From Yimella sp. (lineage in GTDB: Bacteria > Actinomycetota > Actinomycetes > Actinomycetales > Dermatophilaceae), in NCBI GenBank assembly GCA_030150425.1, contig JASLFY010000296.1, forward strand, positions 1-6,094: a DNA stretch of 6,094 nucleotides, read 5' to 3'. The position numbers and the translations under genes were made by a program. Positions 1-3,703 of the stretch are shown one piece after another (positions within the stretch are counted from its first letter, which is position 1; every line of letters starts with the position of its first letter). The notes under the pieces were generated by a model, which was not told the origin of the DNA, ran no database searches, and was given only the letters and a program-made list of their open reading frames with translations.

Positions 1-375
1 GTGGGCGATGCGCCCGGCCAACGAGCCGCGGGCCGATCCCGGGAACGACCGGTTGAGGTCGCGACGGTCGGGCAGGTAACGGTCGCCGGCCATGAAGCCG
101 TGGACGTTGACGATCGGGACGGCGATGAGCGTGCCGCGAAAAGCCTTGGGGTTCAACGCCGCCAGCACTTCACGGATGACCTCGACCCCGACGATCTCGT
201 CGCCGTGGATCGCCGCGTTCACCCACACGACCGGGCCGCCCTCCTTGCCGTGGACGACGCGCACCGGCAGGTTGATCTCGGCGCCGGTGACCAGGCGGGT
301 GATGGGCAGTTCGGCCGAGCGGATGAACCCGGGGCGGACCCGGACGTTGCCGATCGCGAACGACTCGCGGGCCAT
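1..375 (-). CDS. Succinylglutamate desuccinylase/aspartoacylase-family metallohydrolase (partial, 3' end outside window)
   Basis: Only the first 125 residues lie in the window; the gene continues past base 1. The protein belongs to the zinc carboxypeptidase-like (M14-related) deacylase family that hydrolyses N-acyl amino acids. Residues 57-60 read HGDE, the HxxE pair that supplies two zinc ligands, and residues 106-111 read DLNRSF, the conserved substrate-side DLNRxFP motif (NRSFP at 108-112). The third zinc ligand, a later His, would lie beyond the edge. The ATG overlaps the stop of the upstream protease gene (TGATG, sharing one base at 375), so the two are almost certainly co-transcribed and translationally coupled. 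This family is often found beside RimK and the RimB-type protease, which suggests it removes or trims the product of the ligase. The true substrate cannot be read from sequence; desuccinylase of arginine catabolism is unlikely, since no ast genes are present. Confidence 0.92.
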   Translation of the reverse strand, partial: MARESFAIGNVRVRPGFIRSAELPITRLVTGAEINLPVRVVHGKEGGPVVWVNAAIHGDEIVGVEVIREVLAALNPKAFRGTLIAVPIVNVHGFMAGDRYLPDRRDLNRSFPGSARGSLAGRIAH

Positions 376-851
376 CAACGGCCCCGATTGCGACGGCGTA
401 CGGCCAGGGCCGGGCGGCCACCGGCGTACGAGCGGGCGGAGTCGACGAGGAAGCCGCGGGCCAGGACCTCGCGGCCGATCAGCATCCGGAAACCCATCTC
501 GTCGCGGTCGGTCAGCGTGACCTCGGCGTCGATCTCACGGCCGACCAGGGTGATCCGGGTGCGGATGACGGGGCGCTCCTGCGCGTGACCGGAGGAACTG
601 CGTACGGAGCGGGTCTCCAGCAGCGGCGCCTGTGCCTGCACGATGTCGTCGGTGGACTTCTGCCACGGGCGGATGCCGAACGAGACCCAGCGCTCGCCGT
701 CGCGCTCGAACTCGGTCACGTCGTAGGCGTGCAGGCTGGAGGTGCGGGCGCCGGTGTCGATCTTGGCCTTCAGCGACGGAACGCCGAGTTCGGGGAGGGC
801 GACCCACTCGCGCCACCCGACGGTGTTGGAAGATGGGGGTTGCTCTGACAC
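375..851 (-). CDS. RimB-type retropepsin-like aspartic protease ('ATP-dependent zinc protease' family)
   Basis: This 158-residue protein matches the family annotated as putative ATP-dependent zinc protease (PF05618), whose members adopt a retropepsin-like fold. The catalytic signature DTGA is at residues 32-35 inside AKIDTGARTSSLHA, and the conserved MLIGREVL block is at 123-130. The open frame extends far upstream, but the family homology begins around residue 11 (VGWREWVALPELG). The GTG at 851 is the only plausible start there: it avoids overlap with rimK and gives the usual compact length. No Shine-Dalgarno sequence precedes it, so the mRNA may be leaderless. In Pseudomonas, RimB works with RimK in control of ribosomal protein S6 glutamylation (established there); a similar partnership here is inferred from the 25-bp divergent spacing to rimK. 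The C-terminal tail (RRRNRGR) is strongly basic. Confidence 0.9.
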   Translation of the reverse strand: MSEQPPSSNTVGWREWVALPELGVPSLKAKIDTGARTSSLHAYDVTEFERDGERWVSFGIRPWQKSTDDIVQAQAPLLETRSVRSSSGHAQERPVIRTRITLVGREIDAEVTLTDRDEMGFRMLIGREVLARGFLVDSARSYAGGRPALAVRRRNRGR

Positions 852-857
852 CGGAAC

Positions 858-863
858 AGTTTG
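858..863 (-). promoter_or_regulatory. Candidate leaderless -10 box of the protease/desuccinylase unit
   Basis: The minus strand reads CAAACT here, ending seven bases before the G of the GTG start at 851. The key A2 and T6 of the actinobacterial TANNNT box are present but T1 is not, and no -35 can be recognised. It is proposed because the 25-bp gap leaves no room for a leader and no ribosome binding site is visible. Confidence 0.3.
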
Positions 864-868
864 GCAGG
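863..868 (+). promoter_or_regulatory. rimK: Weak ribosome binding site that supports the TTG start of rimK
   Basis: GGCAGG lies eight bases before the TTG at 877. The AGG core is a weak but correctly spaced Shine-Dalgarno sequence. It lies in the short gap between the two divergent genes and favours TTG 877 over in-frame codons further upstream (GTG 823, ATG 742), which would extend into the protease gene. Confidence 0.45.
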
Positions 869-876
869 CAACAGCT

Positions 877-2082
877 TTGAAACTTGCGATCCTCTCCCGT
901 GCGCCGCGCGCGTACTCCACCCAGCGTCTGCGCGCCGCCGCCCTCGACCGGGGCCACGACGTGAAGGTGTTGAACACGCTGCGGTTCGGTATCGACCTGA
1001 CCAACGAGGACCCCGACCTGCAGTTCCGCGGGAAGCCGCTGTCGACGTACGACGCCGTGTTGCCGCGGATCGGCGCGTCGATCACCTACTTCGGCACCGC
1101 CGTCGTGCGCCAGTTCGAGCAGATGGACGTCTACACGCCCAACACCGCCAACGGCATCGCGAACAGCCGCGACAAGCTGCGCGCCACCCAGATCCTGTCC
1201 CGCCACGGGATCGACATGCCGGCCACGTTCTTCGTACGCAACCGGGCCGACGTGTCGCAGGCGATCGAGTCGGTCGGCGGAGCGCCGGTCGTCATCAAGC
1301 TGCTCGAGGGCACGCAGGGCATCGGCGTGATCCTCGCGCCCGAGGTGAAGGTCGCCGAGGCGATCATCGAGACGCTGCAGTCGACCTCGCAGAACGTGCT
1401 CATCCAGTCGTTCGTGAAGGAGAGCAAGGGCCGCGACGTACGCGCCCTGGTCGTCGGCGACCGCGTGGTCGCGGCGATGCGCCGCAGCGCTCAGGGCGAC
1501 GAGTTCCGCTCCAACGTCCACCGCGGCGGCTCCGTGGAGCCGGTCGACCTGGACCCCGCGTACGAGGAGACCGCGGTGCGCGCCGCCCAGATCATGGGTC
1601 TGCGGGTGGCCGGTGTCGACATGCTCGAGGGCAACGACGGCCCGCTGGTGATGGAGGTCAACTCCTCGCCCGGCCTGCAGGGCATCGAGACCGCGACCCG
1701 GCTCGACGTCGCCGGCGCGATCATCGACTACATCGCCGACCAGGTCGACTTCCCGCAGATCGACGTACGCCAACGGCTGGCCGTCTCGACCGGCTACGGC
1801 GTCGCGGAACTCGCGGTCCACACCGGGTCGGACCTGGTGGGAGTTTCGTTGCGGGACAGCGGACTTCCCGAGCGCGACATCACCGTGTTGACGCTCCACC
1901 GCGGCACCACCGTGATCCCCTCGCCGCGCCCGTCGAAGGTGCTGGAGGCCGAGGACCGGCTGCTCTGCTTCGGCAAGCTCGAGGAGATGCGCTCGATGAT
2001 CCCCGAGCGGCCGAAGAAGCGCCGCCGGGTGAAGAAGCTGGCGAAGGCTGCCATCGAGGAGGCGCAGAACCCGGTGCTGTGA
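877..2082 (+). CDS. rimK: RimK-family ATP-grasp alpha-L-glutamate ligase with C-terminal RCK_C domain
   Basis: The first 290 or so residues align throughout with E. coli RimK, the enzyme that adds glutamates to the C-terminus of ribosomal protein S6. The start aligns as (M)KLAILSR; PRIGASIT is at 63-70, the ATP-grasp lysine and glycine loop VIKLLEGTQGIGV at 139-151, FRSNVHRGG at 210-218, VDML with a metal-binding Asp at 247-250, and MEVNSSPGL with Glu260 and Asn262 at 259-267. TTG 877 is chosen because homology starts there and a weak AGG precedes it. The protein has 401 residues against about 300 for E. coli RimK. The extra part is an RCK_C/TrkA-C-like domain at about 303-375 (GSDLVGVSLRDSGLPERDI, then VLEAEDRLLCFG), then a basic tail (RPKKRRRVKKLAK, 378-390). 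RCK_C domains bind small ligands, in some families cyclic di-AMP, so this may be a regulatory module. The target may be S6, but other RimK relatives glutamylate cofactors, so the substrate is not proven. Confidence 0.93.
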   Translation: MKLAILSRAPRAYSTQRLRAAALDRGHDVKVLNTLRFGIDLTNEDPDLQFRGKPLSTYDAVLPRIGASITYFGTAVVRQFEQMDVYTPNTANGIANSRDKLRATQILSRHGIDMPATFFVRNRADVSQAIESVGGAPVVIKLLEGTQGIGVILAPEVKVAEAIIETLQSTSQNVLIQSFVKESKGRDVRALVVGDRVVAAMRRSAQGDEFRSNVHRGGSVEPVDLDPAYEETAVRAAQIMGLRVAGVDMLEGNDGPLVMEVNSSPGLQGIETATRLDVAGAIIDYIADQVDFPQIDVRQRLAVSTGYGVAELAVHTGSDLVGVSLRDSGLPERDITVLTLHRGTTVIPSPRPSKVLEAEDRLLCFGKLEEMRSMIPERPKKRRRVKKLAKAAIEEAQNPVL

Positions 2083-2096
2083 GTGGTCAGCGCCTC

Positions 2097-2102
2097 TAGA
2101 TT
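2097..2102 (+). promoter_or_regulatory. Leaderless -10 box (TAGATT) of the DUF1905 gene
   Basis: TAGATT fits TANNNT and ends six bases before the A of the ATG at 2109, placing the transcription start on the start codon. There is no Shine-Dalgarno sequence in the 26-bp gap after rimK, which supports leaderless initiation. No convincing -35 is seen; that region falls on the last codons of rimK. The gene may also be read through from rimK. Confidence 0.5.
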
Positions 2103-2108
2103 CGATCC

Positions 2109-2402
2109 ATGGAACTCGAATTCGACGCCGAAGTGATCGAGTGGCGCGGGCCGGCGCCGTTCCTGTTCGCGGTCATGCCCGAGCCGGAGGTCGAGGAGCT
2201 GTCGCTGATCGCCCGCGAGGTGACGTACGGCTGGGGCTGCATCCCGGCGACCGGCCAGGTCGGCGACACCGAGTTCACCACCTCGCTGTTCCCGCGCAAC
2301 GGCGGCTACCTGGTGCCGATGAAGGTGGCGGTGCAGCGGGCCGAGGGCGTCGCGCTCGGCGACGTGGTTCACGTACGGCTGCAGATCGCCCCCTCGCGAT
2401 GA
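2109..2402 (+). CDS. Small DUF1905-family protein
   Basis: This is a 97-residue soluble protein with the full pattern of the DUF1905 family (PF08922), a small beta-rich domain of unknown function common in actinobacteria. Visible hallmarks are an N-terminal EFDAEVIEWRGPAPFLFAVMP segment (4-24), TTSLFP at 57-62 and the C-terminal strand pair GGYLVPMKVAVQRAEGVALGDVVHVRLQI at 65-93, where the GYLVPMK and GDVVHV blocks are the most typical. Length is normal for a stand-alone member. There is no signal peptide or membrane segment. It starts 26 bp after the rimK stop on the same strand, and its own leaderless -10 suggests independent transcription. A functional link to RimK is not shown. Its stop codon is followed nine bases later by the first large palindrome. 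Confidence 0.88.
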   Translation: MELEFDAEVIEWRGPAPFLFAVMPEPEVEELSLIAREVTYGWGCIPATGQVGDTEFTTSLFPRNGGYLVPMKVAVQRAEGVALGDVVHVRLQIAPSR

Positions 2403-2411
2403 CTGCCGCAT

Positions 2412-2479
2412 CGAGATAACTGGTCCGGTCCGAGGGAACGCGAATTTTCCAGTTCTCTCGGACCGGACCAGTTATCTCG
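2412..2479. repeat. 68-bp palindromic repeat, copy 1
   Basis: A nearly perfect inverted repeat: the left arm begins CGAGATAACTGGTCCGG and the right arm ends CCGGACCAGTTATCTCG. The outer 23 bases of each arm pair perfectly, then one G/T position (24/45), then GAAC/GTTC, leaving a 12-base loop GCGAATTTTCCA. It fills the gap between the convergent DUF1905 and DUF1648 genes and supplies the TAA stop of the latter (2472-2474). A second copy is at 3038-3105. It looks like a REP- or MITE-like extragenic palindrome; no transposase and no target-site duplication is visible. Confidence 0.93.
2412..2479. terminator. Probable bidirectional terminator between convergent genes
   Basis: The palindrome would fold into a hairpin of about 28 pairs in RNA from either strand, nine bases after the DUF1905 stop and overlapping the DUF1648 stop. 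There is no U-tract after either arm, so this would be the tailless type of terminator often proposed in actinobacteria. The role is inferred from position and structure only. Confidence 0.6.
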
Positions 2480-3014
2480 GCGTGGAGGGCAGGTCGTCGG
2501 TCGGTTGGTAGCGCCCGAGCAGCATCCGGGCGACGACGGCCAGGCAACCGCCGACCACCGCGACGACGGCGAGGGCGAACACCGCGCTCGGCATCCGGCC
2601 GCCGGGGCGCTGGGCGGCGATCCCGATCGTCACGTTCATCAGGGCGCTCAGTCCGAGCAGCACCGCGGCGATCAGGAGCATGTCCTCGTGCAGGAGGCGC
2701 TCGAACGGGCGCAACCGCTGCGGGGTCTCCAGCCACCATTCCTTGTTCGGCACGTTGATGCCCTGCGGCCAGATGGTCACCAGCCGTGACAGTTGCGAGA
2801 TCACCAGCGCGGTGCCGGGCAGGACCAGGGCGCAGAAGAGCAGGGCGGCCGGCTTGGACGACCAGCCGTCCGGAGTCTCGCCCGACCAGTGCGTCGGCAG
2901 CCGGTCCGGTGCGGTCACCGCGAGCCAGATCAACGTGACCAGGCTGGCCAGCGCGGCGACCGCCACCGCGATCCGGTAGCCCGGGCCACTGCGTTCGCGA
3001 GGTGCGTCGCTCAT
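2472..3014 (-). CDS. DUF1648-domain integral membrane protein, four helices
   Basis: The 180-residue protein has four predicted transmembrane stretches at about 14-34, 56-78, 112-133 and 143-166. Between the first two lies the DUF1648 signature LPTHWSGETPDGWSSKP (39-55), the loop also seen in SdpI-like immunity/signalling proteins, followed by INVPNKEWWLE at 86-96, a motif common in this family. It lacks the longer SdpI C-terminal part, so it is called DUF1648 and not SdpI. The family's biochemical role is not established; cell-envelope location is clear. ATG 3014 is preceded by TAGGGT at leaderless spacing and by no Shine-Dalgarno sequence. The gene is bracketed by the two 68-bp palindromes: its stop codon lies inside copy 1 and its -35 region falls inside copy 2. 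It follows marR on the same strand, but copy 2 between them probably separates the transcripts. Confidence 0.87.
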   Translation of the reverse strand: MSDAPRERSGPGYRIAVAVAALASLVTLIWLAVTAPDRLPTHWSGETPDGWSSKPAALLFCALVLPGTALVISQLSRLVTIWPQGINVPNKEWWLETPQRLRPFERLLHEDMLLIAAVLLGLSALMNVTIGIAAQRPGGRMPSAVFALAVVAVVGGCLAVVARMLLGRYQPTDDLPSTPR

Positions 3015-3020
3015 GTCGTC

Positions 3021-3026
3021 ACCCTA
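3021..3026 (-). promoter_or_regulatory. Leaderless -10 box (TAGGGT) of the DUF1648 gene
   Basis: On the minus strand TAGGGT is followed by six bases (GACGAC) and then the ATG at 3014, which puts +1 on the A of the start codon. A -35 at normal distance would fall at about 3044-3049, inside the end of palindrome copy 2, where no TTGACA-like hexamer is present. Confidence 0.6.
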
Positions 3027-3037
3027 GGTCGGCCGAT

Positions 3038-3105
3038 CGAGATAACTGGTTCGGTCCGAGGGAACTGGAAATTTCGCGTTCTCTCGGACCGGACCAGTTA
3101 TCTCG
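3038..3105. repeat. 68-bp palindromic repeat, copy 2
   Basis: Same arms as copy 1, with one arm change at position 14 (C to T, leaving a T/G pair with position 55) and the same G/T at positions 24/45. The loop here is TGGAAATTTCGC, which is the reverse complement of the copy 1 loop with one mismatch, so the loop is inverted relative to copy 1. The element ends five bases before the marR stop codon (3111-3113), consistent with a terminator for marR, and reaches to 24 bases upstream of the DUF1648 ATG, covering its presumed -35 region. The flanking bases AT (left) and GCG (right) are shared with copy 1. Confidence 0.93.
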
Positions 3106-3110
3106 GCGGA

Positions 3111-3620
3111 TCAGAAGTCGCCTGCCCGCTGCCGCATCCGGCCGATGATCGCCACGAGGTCGCGTACGTCGTCCGCGGCCATCCCGGGCGCGCCGAACAC
3201 CTGCTCGTTCAGGGCGGCGGTGGCCTCGGCCGCGATGGCGCGACCGGCCTCGGTGAGTCCGACGACGTACGCCCGACGGTCGTCCGGATGGGTCGTGCGG
3301 GTGACCAGGCCGGCCGCTTCGAGCCGGTCGACCGCGTTGGTCACCGACGTGGGGTGGACCTGCAGACGCGACCCGATGAGCTTCATCGGGAGGGTGCCGC
3401 GCCGGCTGAACGACAGCAGCATCAAGACTTCGTAGCGGGCGAACGTGACGCCGTACGGCTTCAGCACGGCCTCGACGCGCGCCGCGACGATCTGTTGCGC
3501 GCGCATCAGCGAGGTGACCGCTGCCATCCCGGGCGCCGCGTCGCCCCACCCGTGGTCGGCCCACAGGTCCTGGGCGACCGCGATGGGATCGGCCGGCAGC
3601 GGACTCGTCGGGAGGCTCAT
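3111..3620 (-). CDS. MarR-family transcriptional regulator, divergent from icmF
   Basis: A 169-residue protein with the MarR winged helix-turn-helix. The recognition helix region HPTSVTNAVDRLEAAGLV is at 89-106, and the wing follows with HPDDRRAYVVGLTEAGR at 111-127, including the DDRR segment that is the family's most constant feature. Helical arms for dimerisation flank it (about 32-66 and 124-165). ATG 3620 is chosen over a TTG at 3650 because the latter would start inside the probable operator, and because a TANNNT box sits just before the ATG. MarR proteins bind short palindromes as dimers and are released by small ligands. The 83-bp divergent gap to icmF contains such a palindrome, so control of icmF, and possibly of itself, is the likely job. 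The ligand is unknown; an acyl-CoA or branched-chain acid would fit the pathway (inference). Confidence 0.93.
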   Translation of the reverse strand: MSLPTSPLPADPIAVAQDLWADHGWGDAAPGMAAVTSLMRAQQIVAARVEAVLKPYGVTFARYEVLMLLSFSRRGTLPMKLIGSRLQVHPTSVTNAVDRLEAAGLVTRTTHPDDRRAYVVGLTEAGRAIAAEATAALNEQVFGAPGMAADDVRDLVAIIGRMRQRAGDF

Positions 3621-3628
3621 GGCAGGCG

Positions 3629-3634
3629 ATGGTA
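3629..3634 (-). promoter_or_regulatory. Candidate -10 box (TACCAT) of marR
   Basis: TACCAT on the minus strand lies eight bases before the ATG at 3620, which predicts a transcript with no leader or one of two bases. No Shine-Dalgarno sequence is present. A -35 at 17-18 bp spacing would overlap the 3650-3669 palindrome, which would allow autorepression; no good -35 hexamer is seen. Confidence 0.45.
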
Positions 3635-3639
3635 GCGCT

Positions 3640-3669
3640 TTGACCCCCAATAGTTGGACGTCCTACTAT
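3640..3669 (+). promoter_or_regulatory. icmF: Promoter of icmF (TTGACC - 18 bp - TACTAT)
   Basis: The -35 hexamer TTGACC (3640-3645, five of six matches to consensus) and the -10 hexamer TACTAT (3664-3669) are 18 bp apart, the best housekeeping-type promoter in the window. Transcription would start near 3676, giving a leader of about 28 bases that contains the ribosome binding site. The -10 box is the right half of the adjacent palindrome. Confidence 0.7.
3650..3669. promoter_or_regulatory. 20-bp palindrome, probable MarR operator
   Basis: ATAGTTGGACGTCCTACTAT pairs at nine of ten positions about the centre between 3659 and 3660 (only 3655/3664 fails). Length and symmetry are typical of MarR dimer sites. 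It covers the icmF -10 box and the region where the marR -35 would lie, so binding would block icmF and could block marR. That the neighbouring MarR protein is the ligand is inference. Confidence 0.65.
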
Positions 3670-3692
3670 CGAGCGAGACCTGCCTCACACCC

Positions 3693-3698
3693 GGAGGA
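3693..3698 (+). promoter_or_regulatory. icmF: Strong ribosome binding site of icmF
   Basis: GGAGGA with five bases to the ATG at 3704. It is the only strong Shine-Dalgarno sequence among the gene starts in this window and fixes the icmF start, in contrast to the leaderless-looking neighbours. Confidence 0.85.
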
Positions 3699-3703
3699 AC
3701 CCG

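Noticed and set aside
742..876. A 45-residue N-terminal extension of RimK from the in-frame ATG at 742
   Set aside because: It would lie antisense within the protease gene, has no RimK homology, and E. coli RimK homology begins exactly at the TTG 877 codon.
852..1085. An upstream extension of the protease frame to an ATG at 1085
   Set aside because: The added residues are antisense to rimK, show no family similarity, and would make a 236-residue protein; GTG 851 fits the family start.
535..1899. Antisense open frame of 454 codons opposite rimK
   Set aside because: Composition is dominated by Arg, Asp, Val and His with no recognisable domain, while rimK on the other strand is fully conserved.
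2412..3105. Insertion sequence or CRISPR interpretation of the two palindromes
   Set aside because: No transposase, no target duplication, and only two copies separated by a conserved gene; spacing is not array-like.
3618..3650. TTG at 3650 as the marR start
   Set aside because: It would begin inside the probable operator and add a short tail without similarity; ATG 3620 follows a TACCAT box at near-leaderless spacing.
3621..3684. GGCAGG (3621-3626) and CCTGCC (3679-3684) as an outer inverted repeat of the marR-icmF gap
   Set aside because: Only six bases pair, and the centre (3652.5) does not match the operator centre (3659.5); likely chance.
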